A stretch of DNA of 64,000 nt from CAWJLE01 sp963843645 (GTDB taxonomy: Bacteria; Chloroflexota; Anaerolineae; DAOTYC01), in contig CAWJLE010000001.1 of NCBI GenBank assembly GCA_963843645.1, forward strand, positions 1,410,273 to 1,474,272. Direction: 5' to 3'. This document shows positions 8,679 through 17,453 of this stretch, one piece after another. The translations under genes and the position numbers were made by a program. The notes under the pieces are model-generated. The model searched no databases. It was not told where the DNA came from and saw only the letters and a list, made by a program, of their open reading frames with translations. How positions within the stretch are numbered: the stretch's first letter is position 1; the number at the start of each line of letters is the position of its first letter.

Positions 8679-8733
8679 CGTCTTCTCGTTCTAAGCCCGC
8701 GGAACCTGTTCCCGGATCTGGAACGAGAAGACG
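8679..8733 (+). terminator. Large inverted repeat after the osmolyte operon
   Basis: CGTCTTCTCGTTC (8679-8691) and GAACGAGAAGACG (8721-8733) pair perfectly over 13 bp. The 29-base loop itself contains GGAAC/GTTCC, so a nested hairpin is possible. There is no strict T-run after it, but TATTTT lies about 15 bases further on. It starts four bases after the permease stop codon, so it likely acts as a terminator or 3' processing signal. Confidence 0.55.
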
Positions 8734-8838
8734 GGCGAAAGATGAAACTATTTTCCCCCCCCCTGCGTATAATTATGGGACTGGGTCGTTATTCCCATCG
8801 ACGGTGGTCTGCACTAGGCATTCCAAGGAGGAACCCCT

Positions 8839-10404
8839 ATGAAGATGCGAACGCTTGTGGCTACTTTGATGATGTTGAGCCTGCTCTCTGTGTTCTTACC
8901 ATTGCCAATGACCTCACTCCCGGCCGCAGCGGCCAACCCCGCAGTTCAGATGGTGAACGACCCCAAACTCGGACCCATCCTTACTGACGGCAACGGAATG
9001 ACCCTCTACACATTCAAAAATGACAAGATGGACGTAAGCAACTGCTCTGGTACGTGTGCCAACAACTGGCCCGCATTCACAGTGGCTCAGGGAGTTATGC
9101 CAACCGTGGGCCAGGGTGTGACCGGCAAGGTTGCTACGTTCACCCGCCCGGATGGCAAGATTCAGGTGACCTACGACGGCATGCCGCTGTACTACTTCAT
9201 CAAGGATACGGCTCCCGGTGACACCAAGGGGGAGAAGCTACTCAACCTCTGGTCAGTCGTGATGCTTGGCCCCACTGCGATGAAGCCGGCCGCCGCCATG
9301 CCGCAGGCCGAAGCAACGGGTGCGGCCATGACACCGGCGGCGACCACGCCTGAGACCACGACTGCGGCGGCAGCCATGCCGGCCCCGCCCACAGCCACCG
9401 GCGGCAAGATAGCGCTGTTGTTGCCCGAGACCAAGACCACGCGCTACGAAACAGCGGACCGGCCGGACTTCGAAGCGGAGATTAAGAAGCTGTGCCCGGC
9501 CTGCGATATCATCTACAGCAATGCGAACCAGGACGCCAACACTCAGCTTTCCCAAGTGGAAGCAGCGCTGTCCAACGGCGCGCAGGTGTTGGTCCTCGAT
9601 CCGGTCGACTCCAAGTCAGCAGCCGCGGCCGCCGACAAGGCCAAGGCTCAGGGTGTCCCGGTCATAGCCTATGACCGCCTCATTCTGAACTCCGACGGCG
9701 TGAACTACTACATCTCCTTCGACAACTTCCAGGTGGGCGTGCTGCAAGCGCAGAGCCTCGTGGACAAGCTCAACCAAATGAAACTATCTAACCCACAGAT
9801 CGTCATGATCAATGGCTCGCCGACCGACAACAACGCCGGCCAGTTCAAGGCAGGTGCGCATAGTGTGTTCGATCCGCTGGTGAAGGCCGGCAAGCTGACC
9901 ATCGCCAAGGAGTACGACACTCCGGACTGGAGTCCGGACCAGGCCCAGAACGAGATGCAACAGGCGTTGACGGCGTTAGGCAACAAGGTCGACGGCGTCT
10001 ATTGCGCTAACGACGGCACGGCCAGCGGCGCGATCGCGGCCATGAAGTCGGCGGGCCTCAACCCGCTGCCTCCGGTGACCGGGCAGGATGCGGAGTTGGG
10101 CGCCATTCAGCGCATCCTCACGGGTGAGCAGTACATGACGGTCTACAAAGCCATCAAGCCGGAAGCTTCCACGGCGGCCGACCTGGCCATGTATCTGCTG
10201 ACCAAGACTGCGGTGCCACCTCAGGTGACTGCGGGCAAGACCGTGAACAACGGCAAGATCGACGTACCCTCGGTTCTGTTGACCCCGATCGCGGTTACGA
10301 AAGCCAATATCAAAGATACAATTGTGAAGGACGGTTTCTGGACGGTCAAGGACATCTGCACGGCGCAGTATGCCGACGCGTGTAAGGCAGCCGGACTCCA
10401 GTAA
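8839..10404 (+). CDS. COG4315-type repeat domain fused to XylF-like sugar-binding protein
   Basis: The 521-residue protein has a signal peptide (about 1-32), then two secreted-repeat units of the COG4315/PF03640 type: LTDGNGMTLYTFKNDKMDVS with CSGTCANNWPAF, and VTYDGMPLYYFIKDTAPGDT (about 45-145). An Ala/Thr/Pro-rich linker leads to a periplasmic binding protein domain from about 190 (KIALLLPETKTTRYE, VLVLDPVDSKSAAAAADKAK, PVIAYDRLI) typical of xylose-binding XylF/ChvE. ATG 8839 has AAGGAGG. It is the first gene of a sugar ABC operon. The domain pairing is unusual; the N-terminal part may be a cell-surface or redox-related module, but its role is unknown. Confidence 0.85.
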   Translation: MKMRTLVATLMMLSLLSVFLPLPMTSLPAAAANPAVQMVNDPKLGPILTDGNGMTLYTFKNDKMDVSNCSGTCANNWPAFTVAQGVMPTVGQGVTGKVATFTRPDGKIQVTYDGMPLYYFIKDTAPGDTKGEKLLNLWSVVMLGPTAMKPAAAMPQAEATGAAMTPAATTPETTTAAAAMPAPPTATGGKIALLLPETKTTRYETADRPDFEAEIKKLCPACDIIYSNANQDANTQLSQVEAALSNGAQVLVLDPVDSKSAAAAADKAKAQGVPVIAYDRLILNSDGVNYYISFDNFQVGVLQAQSLVDKLNQMKLSNPQIVMINGSPTDNNAGQFKAGAHSVFDPLVKAGKLTIAKEYDTPDWSPDQAQNEMQQALTALGNKVDGVYCANDGTASGAIAAMKSAGLNPLPPVTGQDAELGAIQRILTGEQYMTVYKAIKPEASTAADLAMYLLTKTAVPPQVTAGKTVNNGKIDVPSVLLTPIAVTKANIKDTIVKDGFWTVKDICTAQYADACKAAGLQ

Positions 10405-10423
10405 CCACACTTAGCGGGACAGC

Positions 10424-10525
10424 ATTCAGCGGTCAGCACGTCGGCCTTGGCGACGACCCAGGTCCACCACCGTCTCAATCCCAGCCCGTTGGCTGACGGC
10501 TGATCGCTGATAGCTGACCGCACTC
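10424..10525 (+). repeat. Intergenic CAGCGGTCAGC / GCTGACCGC repeat element
   Basis: The gap between the binding protein and ATPase genes begins with CATTCAGCGGTCAGCA and ends with GCTGACGGCTGATCGCTGAT and AGCTGACCGC, so its two ends are inverted copies of one motif. A closely similar element lies at 27727-27845. It carries no ORF and looks like a small dispersed, hairpin-forming repeat. Confidence 0.55.
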
Positions 10526-10540
10526 AACGGAGTGATACCA

Positions 10541-11341
10541 ATGGCGCAAAACGAACAAGCTCCGATATTGGAGCTGCACGGGATCCACAAGCGATTTGGA
10601 GCCGTGGAGGCACTGTCAGGCGTCGACTTCGAAGTGTATCCAGCGGAGGTCGTCGGTCTGGTGGGGGACAACGGCGCCGGAAAATCTACGTTGGTCAAGA
10701 TCATCGCCGGAACGTACCGGCCTGACTCCGGGCGCTACGTGTTTGAGGGGAAAGAGGTGACCGTCGAGACCCCCAAGGCGGCCGCCAGCCTGGGCATTCA
10801 GACGGTGTACCAGGACCTGGCTCTGTGTGACAACCTCGACGTCGTGGCAAACCTGTTCCTGGGCCGAGAGCAATTCGAGATAACGAGCCTGGGTGCGCTC
10901 AATACCCTGGACGAGGTTAACATGGAAGAGCGGGCGTTGCATACGATTGAAGAGCTTCACGTCCGCATACCCTCCGTGCGGCGGCAGATTGCTACCCTGT
11001 CCGGCGGCCAGCGCCAATCCGTAGCGGTTGCCCGCGCGGTCATGTGGAACTCGCGCGTGGTACTGTTGGACGAGCCGACGGCTGCCCTGGGTGTGGAACA
11101 GACGGCGCAGGTAAAGGAATTGATTCGCCGCTTGCGAGAGCAGGGCCTTGGGGTAGTGGTCATCAGCCACAACCTGGCGGATATTTTCGACGTATCAGAT
11201 CGAATCATCGTGCTGCGGCTGGGGCGCCGCGTGGCAACGTTCAACACGCACGTGACGCGCCAGGACCGCGTGGTGGCGGCGATTACCGGTGCGGAGTTCG
11301 GGGACGTCGACGAAGACGACGCTGGAGCAAGCAAGAACTAG
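10541..11341 (+). CDS. Sugar ABC transporter ATP-binding protein (single-domain XylG type)
   Basis: This ATPase energises import of the sugar bound by the preceding protein. It shows Walker A GDNGAGKSTLVK, Q-loop region QTVYQDLALCDNLDV, a Walker C-like LSGGQRQSVAVARA and Walker B VVLLDEPTAALG. The length is about 266 residues, so it has one nucleotide-binding domain where E. coli XylG has two; the short form would act as a dimer. ATG 10541 follows CGGAG at a suitable distance. It sits between the binding protein and permease genes of the same operon. Confidence 0.9.
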   Translation: MAQNEQAPILELHGIHKRFGAVEALSGVDFEVYPAEVVGLVGDNGAGKSTLVKIIAGTYRPDSGRYVFEGKEVTVETPKAAASLGIQTVYQDLALCDNLDVVANLFLGREQFEITSLGALNTLDEVNMEERALHTIEELHVRIPSVRRQIATLSGGQRQSVAVARAVMWNSRVVLLDEPTAALGVEQTAQVKELIRRLREQGLGVVVISHNLADIFDVSDRIIVLRLGRRVATFNTHVTRQDRVVAAITGAEFGDVDEDDAGASKN

Positions 11342-11430
11342 ACAGGGAGGAAGACTGCATAATTCTCTGACGATGTCGTCACGTCGTGATTAGAGTTTTG
11401 CGGCCACGTTATGCAATGAAGGGATCGGCC

Positions 11431-12675
11431 ATGAACAGGGAACATCACGGAAACCAAACTCAGGAGCATGTTACCAGCTCTGCCACCTGGTTTACCCACT
11501 TGCGCGATCGCATCAGCCAGGCCGACATCGGATCACTCCCGGTTGTACTGGCACTTATTCTGATAGCAATCATCTTTCAGATTGCCAACCCCAATTTCCT
11601 GACGCCGCTGAACCTGACGAACCTTATGGTGCAGATTGCCGCGGTGGGCACGATCGCGGTGGGCATCGTGCTCGTGCTTCTCATCGGGGAGATCGACCTG
11701 TCGGTCGGCGCAGTCAGCGGCCTGTCGGCCGGAATCATGGCAGTGCTGTCCGTCAAATGGGGCCTGCCCGGTATCGTCGCGGTGTTAGCCGCGATTCTGG
11801 TCGGCGCCGCCATCGGTCTGCTGCAAGGATGGTGGGTCGCCCGGCTGCACGTGCCCTCTTTCGTCGTGACGCTGGCCGGTTTCCTGGGCTGGCAAGGTGC
11901 ACTGCTGGCCGTTCTGGGCAGCACGGGCACCATCAATTTGAACGATCAGCTGATCGTGGGTCTGGCCAATACGCGTCTGCCGGTCGGCGTCGGCTGGGTG
12001 CTCGGCGGCGCTTTCCTGGCCTTTTTCGCGTGGAGCTTGTTTCGCATGCGACAACGACGAGCGCAGGCAGGTCTCGAGACTGAGTCGGTGGGCGCCCTGC
12101 TCACGCGGTTTGGACTCATCGGCGCTCTGGTCGTCATCGCCATCGGCGTGATGAACGTCAACCGCAATCCGCGTCCGGACGTGCCGATCATGGGCGTTCC
12201 TTCGGCGGCGATCATCTTCATCGGTTTCATCGTCATTTTCGACTTGATCGTGCGCAGGACTCGTTTCGGACGTGCGGTTTTTGCCGTTGGTGGCAACGCT
12301 GAAGCCGCTCGTCGAGCCGGCATCAACGTGGAGCGCATTCGGATCGCTGTCTTTGTCCTCGGCTCTACGCTCGCCGCCTGTGGCGGCATACTGGCTGCCT
12401 CACGATTGTACGCGGTGAACCAGTCCTCCGGCAGCGGCGACGTACTGCTGAACTCCATTGCCGCCGCGGTAATCGGTGGAACGAGCCTGTTCGGTGGGCG
12501 CGGCAGCACCTGGTCGGCCCTGCTGGGCGCGCTGGTCATCGGCGCCATCGCCAACGGCATGGACCTGTTGGCGTTCGCCTCGTCCATCCGGTTCATGGTG
12601 ACCGGTGCGGTGCTGCTGATTGCCGTGACGCTGGACGCGTACACACGCGCGCGCCGCGAGCAAAGCGGTCGTTAG
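11431..12675 (+). CDS. Sugar ABC transporter permease (XylH/RbsC type)
   Basis: This is an integral membrane permease of the monosaccharide family with roughly ten hydrophobic segments. Family motifs include NPNFLTPLNLTNLMVQIAAV, the G-rich IGEIDLSVGAVSGLSAGIMA, GGNAEAARRAGINVERIRI and AAAVIGGTSLFGGRGSTW. I placed the start at 11431, where AAGGGA precedes the ATG; an in-frame ATG at 11416 is also possible. It is the last gene of the three-gene sugar operon. The substrate is probably a pentose or related sugar, judged only from the XylF-like binding protein. Confidence 0.9.
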   Translation: MNREHHGNQTQEHVTSSATWFTHLRDRISQADIGSLPVVLALILIAIIFQIANPNFLTPLNLTNLMVQIAAVGTIAVGIVLVLLIGEIDLSVGAVSGLSAGIMAVLSVKWGLPGIVAVLAAILVGAAIGLLQGWWVARLHVPSFVVTLAGFLGWQGALLAVLGSTGTINLNDQLIVGLANTRLPVGVGWVLGGAFLAFFAWSLFRMRQRRAQAGLETESVGALLTRFGLIGALVVIAIGVMNVNRNPRPDVPIMGVPSAAIIFIGFIVIFDLIVRRTRFGRAVFAVGGNAEAARRAGINVERIRIAVFVLGSTLAACGGILAASRLYAVNQSSGSGDVLLNSIAAAVIGGTSLFGGRGSTWSALLGALVIGAIANGMDLLAFASSIRFMVTGAVLLIAVTLDAYTRARREQSGR

Positions 12676-12694
12676 GCGGACGAGTCTCTGACCT

Positions 12695-13243
12695 CTACGC
12701 CGGTTCGTAGTCGAGCAGAACCACCCCGCTTTTGAACGTTCTGGTGCCCTTGAGGTTCAGGCTGGCCTTTTCGCCGGTATTCATGAAGAACGGTTTGCCG
12801 TGACCCACAACGAGAGGCTGCATTAGAAACTGATACTCGTCGATCAGCCTCAGGGACATGAGCCTTCGCGCGAGACTGGGGCTGCCTGCTATCAACAGGT
12901 CGCGCCCCGGTTGTCGTTTTAGCTCCGCGATTTTCTCGGGCACGACCTCTCTCACGATGGTCGTGTTCCAGGCAGCGTTCTCGAGAGTCTTTGAGAAGAC
13001 GATCTTGGGCATGGGATCCAGCTTGCGCGCGAACTCCCGTACTGCAGGTGGCAGTGACAGATCGTCCACTGCGGTCGGCCAGTAGTCCGCGAAGAGCAGG
13101 TAAGTGATCCGGCCAAACAGCACGGCATCAGCATTGTCTAGCTGGTACGCTGCATACTCGTGTAGCTCTTCATCCGCGATCATTACCGTGTGGTCGATGA
13201 ACCCGTCGAGTGTCATCTGGGTCGAAAACACAATTCGTCTCAT
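12695..13243 (-). CDS. RibD C-terminal/dihydrofolate reductase-like protein
   Basis: The 182-residue protein belongs to the DHFR-like RibD_C family: RRIVFSTQMTLDGFID at the N-terminus, ADAVLFGRITY near 45-60, KIVFSKTLENAAWNTTIV, and a DLLIAGSPSLARRLM nucleotide-binding segment. Such stand-alone proteins are NADPH-dependent reductases of unknown physiological substrate. ATG 13243 is preferred over 13252 because AAAGGA then lies at a usable distance. It is the distal gene of a minus-strand group with the dehydrogenase, HAD and transketolase genes. Confidence 0.85.
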   Translation of the reverse strand: MRRIVFSTQMTLDGFIDHTVMIADEELHEYAAYQLDNADAVLFGRITYLLFADYWPTAVDDLSLPPAVREFARKLDPMPKIVFSKTLENAAWNTTIVREVVPEKIAELKRQPGRDLLIAGSPSLARRLMSLRLIDEYQFLMQPLVVGHGKPFFMNTGEKASLNLKGTRTFKSGVVLLDYEPA

Positions 13244-13325
13244 GCCTTGCATCCTTTGGGCTGCGAACCCTGAGTCCTGCCCGGCAGACGGGCTGGCCGT
13301 TTCATATCAGATTGGACTCGGGCCG

Positions 13326-14241
13326 CTAGGCTTTGATTTTCTCCCTGATTCCGGACAGCTGTTCCATGAAGCGGACGATGGCGGCGAAGTCTTCCTCGCC
13401 GGCGCCGGCGCTCACCGCCGTCGGCGCAAAGCTGCTGGGCCGCCGCGGCAGCTGGCATCGGTGCTCCAACTTCAGCGGCCCGGGTCAAGACCAGGTTGAG
13501 GTCCTTGCACATCAGGCGCAGAGGAAAGGCCGGTGGATATTCGTCACGCAGGACGTGTTCGAGTTTCCCCTTTTGCCCAGGTGAGACGGCGCCGGTCTGA
13601 CCCAGAACGTCCAGCAGTTGTTCGCGCGGCAACCCGGCCTTTTCGCCCAATGCAACTGCCTCGGCGAATGCCTGCATGCTCACTCCCAGAAGCGCGTTGA
13701 TCACCAGCTTCATCATGGTCCCGGTGCCGCTTTCGCCCATATAGATGACTGACTGGCCAAAAATGCTGAGTAGAGGCTGCACTTCGTCGAAGGCCCGCTT
13801 CTCTCCGCCTACCATGACCAGCAATGTGCCCTTTTCGGCCGCCACCAGGCTGCCCGAAACCGGCGAATCGAGAAAGGCCACGCCCTTTGCTTTGGCCAGA
13901 TCGAACATGGCGCGGGACGTGTTGGGGTGGACGGTGCTGAGATCGACGAAGATCCGGCCCGCCGGGGCTGCTTCCAGCGCTCCATCAGGGCCGAACAGCA
14001 CCGCTTTGAGGGCGGCGTCGTCCGCCAGCGAAAACATGAGCACCTGGCAGGCAGCTACCATCTCGCGTGGTGTCTCGTCGACGCTGGCGCCGCGCTCAGC
14101 CAGGGATTGCGTCTTCCGCGAATCGCGGTTGTACACGTGGACGGCATACCCGCGGTCCAGCATGCGCCCGGCCATCCGCGAGCCCATGCCGCCCATACCG
14201 GCAAACCCGACGATTGGTTTGTATCTGGAGTCGTTCTCCAT
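13326..14241 (-). CDS. NAD(P)-dependent beta-hydroxyacid dehydrogenase, frameshift near 3' end
   Basis: This is a member of the 3-hydroxyisobutyrate dehydrogenase/tartronate semialdehyde reductase family. The Rossmann motif is VGFAGMGGMGSRMAGRML, the substrate motif is FLDSPVSGSLVAAEKGTL and the catalytic-Lys region is GTMMKLVINALLG. The frame is intact to APMPAAAAAQQL, then a shift near 13440 is needed to reach the usual ending EEDFAAIVRFMEQLSGIREK and stop at 13326. Repaired length is about 305 residues, normal for the family. The unrepaired frame would add an unrelated Arg-rich tail to 13240. An AAGGAGG precedes the ATG by 12 bases. The natural substrate is not determined. Confidence 0.85.
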
Positions 14242-14316
14242 CTTGATGTTGTTCCTCCTTGGATGATCACATCACAACATTCACGCCGACTATCAGTGGT
14301 ACGATCTAAAATGCAG

Positions 14317-14937
14317 CTACAGCGCCAGCCCCAGCTCCGATAGCGCTCTTCGAGTGGACTCGTAGCCGGTGTGGTGCAAGCTGCGAATGCCCAGGCCGCG
14401 GGCGACTTCGACGAACAGCGCACGGTCCTCAATGTACAGCGCCTGCGCCGGGGCCACCTGGGCAATATCGAGAGCCATCTGGTACATACGAGTGCCCGGT
14501 TTCCGGACGTGGATGAAGCACGAAGCGATGAAGAAATCGATGAAGTCGCGCAAGCCGAACGTTTGAATGCGATACAGCGTCAGTTCGTGACCCTCGTTGG
14601 TGACCGCGGCGAGCTTCAGGCCGTGACGCTCCTTCAGCCGGCACACGAGGTCGATCATGTCGGGATAGGGTCCCGATTGCGCATACATGAAGCCTTTGAA
14701 GTCGTCTCGTGAGAACGCCCGGGGCTCGTAGAAGATCACGCGGTCAAGATATTGGTCCAGGGTCAGCTCGGCCTGCTCGTAGCTGTCGAAAGTGAGCGTG
14801 TGCCGTTCGTTGAACTCGTCGTAGTCCAGGCTGAACGCCTCCGCCGCCCGGCGTCGGGCATGGCGGTCCCAGCCGTTGGTCAACAGAACGCCGCCGAGGT
14901 CCAGAAACAGGGTCGTGATCGGGGGTGAGCTGTCCAT
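14317..14937 (-). CDS. HAD-superfamily hydrolase (YihX-like)
   Basis: The 206-residue protein has HAD motif I LFLDLGGVLLT, with the nucleophile Asp and the GG variant seen in YihX-like phosphatases. It also has motif II LAAVTNEGHEL, motif III around HVRKPGTRMYQMAL and motif IV LYIEDRALFVEVARGLG. The cap is a short helical insertion between motifs I and II. ATG 14937 is preceded by GGAGG. The likely activity is phosphate ester hydrolysis of a small metabolite. Its neighbours are the dehydrogenase and transketolase genes, read in the same direction. Confidence 0.88.
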   Translation of the reverse strand: MDSSPPITTLFLDLGGVLLTNGWDRHARRRAAEAFSLDYDEFNERHTLTFDSYEQAELTLDQYLDRVIFYEPRAFSRDDFKGFMYAQSGPYPDMIDLVCRLKERHGLKLAAVTNEGHELTLYRIQTFGLRDFIDFFIASCFIHVRKPGTRMYQMALDIAQVAPAQALYIEDRALFVEVARGLGIRSLHHTGYESTRRALSELGLAL

Positions 14938-14971
14938 TGATTTTACCTCCGTTGCTGTGTCATGTCCCGCC

Positions 14972-17092
14972 TCAGATCGAGTAAATCCGCTGTTGCTCCA
15001 GCCTCTCTTTTCCCCTGACCAGGGCCAGCGCGCGATCGTGCAGGTTCTCCACGGTGATGCCGTATTCCTTCAACAAGACGTCTCCCGGCGCCGAAGCTCC
15101 GAAACGGTCCACGCCGATGACCTCTATGCTGGGTCCCACGTACGGCTGCCAGCCGAGTGGCGTGCCCGCCTCGATAGCCAGAATCGGAACGTCGGTCGGT
15201 ACTACCTTCTCGCGGTACTCGGGCGGCTGCGAGCGGAACAGGTGCCAGCTCGGCAGGCTCACGACTCGAGCGTGGACTTGGTCCGCGGCCAGCCGATCAC
15301 GGGCGGTCAGCGCCAGGTGCACTTCCGAGCCTGTGGCAACCAGCGTGATATCCGGACGAGCCCCGCTGGGTGCGTCGGCCAAAATGTATCCGCCGCGGGC
15401 GACGCCTTCCCGGATGCCTGGGTACAGCTCGGCGTCCAGGATCGGGACCGACTGCCGCGTCAGCACGAGCGCCACCGGGTGGTCTTTCACCTCCAGTGCG
15501 ACGCGCCACGCCGTCGGCGGTCTCGTTCGCGTCCGCCGGGCGGAGCAGGACCATCCCAGGAACGGCGCGCAGACCCAGAAGCTGCTCAACCGGCTGATGG
15601 GTGGGTCCGTCCTCGCCCAACGCCAGGCTGTCGTGGGTAAAGACGTAAATGACGTGCAGGTCCATGAGAGAAGCCAGACGCATCGGCGGGCGCATGTAGT
15701 CCGAGAAAATCAGGAAGGTCGCACCAAACGGAATCAGCCCGCCGTGCGCGGCCAGCCCGTTGAGGATGGCGCCCATCCCATGCTCGCGGACGCCGAAATG
15801 CAGGTTGCGCCCGGCCGGGCCCCATCCACCGCCAACCGAGCCCTGCGTGTCCTGCGTGGCCCCGTCGGGATTCTCGAAATCACCCAAACCGGCCAGCGCC
15901 GTGTGCGTGGACGGATTCAGGTCCGCCGAGCCGCCGATCAGACCAGGGATCTTCGGCGCCACCGCATTCATGGCTTTCCCGGAGGCCACGCGCGTGGCCA
16001 TGCCCTTGGGATCGGTCGCGAACGTCGGGAGGTCGGTGTCCCAGCCGGCGGGGAGCTCGCCGTGCATCAGGGCGTTCAGCTCGCTGGCCAGCTCAGGGTA
16101 GGCCGCTGCGTATTCGGTCAGTTTCTGATTCCACTCGTCCTCGGCCCGCCGTCCGCGGTCCACAGCCTCGCGAAAGCGATGCAGTGCGGAATCCGGCACG
16201 TAGAACGGCGGCTCCGTCGGCCAGCCCAGGTTTTCTTTCGTCAGCTTCACTTCTTCAACTCCAAGCGGAGACCCGTGCGCCTCGAAAGTGTCCTGCTTGT
16301 GCGGAGAGCCATAGCCGATGTGGGTGTGGACCAGGATCAGCGACGGGCGTGCGGTTTCCGCACGGGCCTCCCGGAGCGCCCGGTCGATGGCCGCCAGGTC
16401 GTTGCCCGTCCTCCACCGTCACCGTGTGCCAGCCGTAGGCGTCGAAACGCGCCCGCCGGTCCTCGGTGAAGGTGAGGTTTGTGGAGGAGGCCAGAGAAAC
16501 GTGATTGTTGTCGTAAAGGTAGATCAGCTTGCCCAGCTGCAGGTGTCCGGCCAGCGATGCGGCTTCGGACGAGATGCCTTCCATGAGATCGCCGTCGCTG
16601 GCAATGGCGTAGGTGTAGTGATCGAGGAGGGCGAATCCGGGGCGATTGAAGCGGGCGGCCAGGTGGGCCTCGGCGATTGCCATGCCCACGCCGTTGCCCA
16701 ATCCCTGGCCCAGAGGACCGGTGGTGACCTCGACACCGGGAGTGCGCCCCCGCTCTGGATGGCCGGGGGCGGCTGCCCCACTGGCGAAAACGCTTGATCT
16801 CATCCAGCGGCAAGTCGTAGCCGGTCAGGAAGAGCAGGCTGTACAGCAACATGGAGCCGTGGCCGGCGGACAGGACGAAGCGGTCTCGATCGAACCACGC
16901 CGGATTAGCCGGATTGTGCTTGAGGAAGCGCGTCCAGAGCACGTAAGCCATCGGCGCCGCGTCCAGCGGCAGGCCGGGATGGCCGCTGTTCGCCGCCTGA
17001 ACGGCGTCGACCGACAGAAACCGTATCGTGTTCACGCTCATTTGATCCAGCTCATCGAATGAAGATTGGCTTGATGCAGGTTGAACATTCAT
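14972..17092 (-). CDS. tkt: Transketolase, split by frameshifts
   Basis: Transketolase moves two-carbon units in the pentose phosphate pathway using thiamine diphosphate. The N-terminal piece has RFLSVDAVQAANSGHPGLPL and FVLSAGHGSMLLYSLL; the next has VEVTTGPLGQGLGNGVGMAI and the ThDP motif SDGDLMEGISSEAASLAG. The middle piece has GGSADLNPS and FGVREHGMGAILNGLAAHGG, and the last has LVATGSEVHLAL and IEAGTPLGWQPYV. Frame changes are needed near 16785, 16405 and 15530. The repaired length of about 706 residues is slightly long but normal. ATG 17092 follows AAAGGA; a candidate promoter lies at 17283-17311. Confidence 0.92.
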
Positions 17093-17282
17093 CTTTCGGG
17101 ATCCTTTCTGTGACAGTGACCTCGCCTCTCGGCCTGTCGTATTCTTGCTGTCACGTGCCGAAAGGTCCGGAGATCGGAAGATCGCCATGAAACGAGGAGA
17201 TATCACACCATCGACGACGGAGGACGTCGCCGAAACCAGCGGCCGGGAAAATGGCCGCTTCGTTCCCTTCACTTCAGGCCGT

Positions 17283-17311
17283 AGACTAGCACAAACGGAA
17301 CCCAAGATCAA
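17283..17311 (-). promoter_or_regulatory. Putative transketolase promoter
   Basis: On the minus strand TTGATC (17311-17306) is followed after 17 bases by TAGTCT (17288-17283), preceded by TGC, giving an extended -10. The layout copies that of the osmolyte operon promoter at 5209-5237. The leader to the tkt ATG would be about 180 bases. The rest of the 17093-17453 gap holds no convincing gene. Confidence 0.4.
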
Positions 17312-17453
17312 GTGCCTGGGTCATATCTGTGTGGTTCAAACTGCGCTCCCATCTTTGAGGCTTGCGTGTTCAGGCAAGATCACCTAACATCCGTACGGGC
17401 GTGTTCGACGACGCCGAGGGTCGTTGTTCGGCGCAGTATCGAGGATGATGGGA

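Noticed and set aside
17145..17387. Short plus-strand gene in the tkt-flavoprotein gap
   Set aside because: The 80-residue frame has no recognisable features and covers the putative tkt promoter on the other strand.
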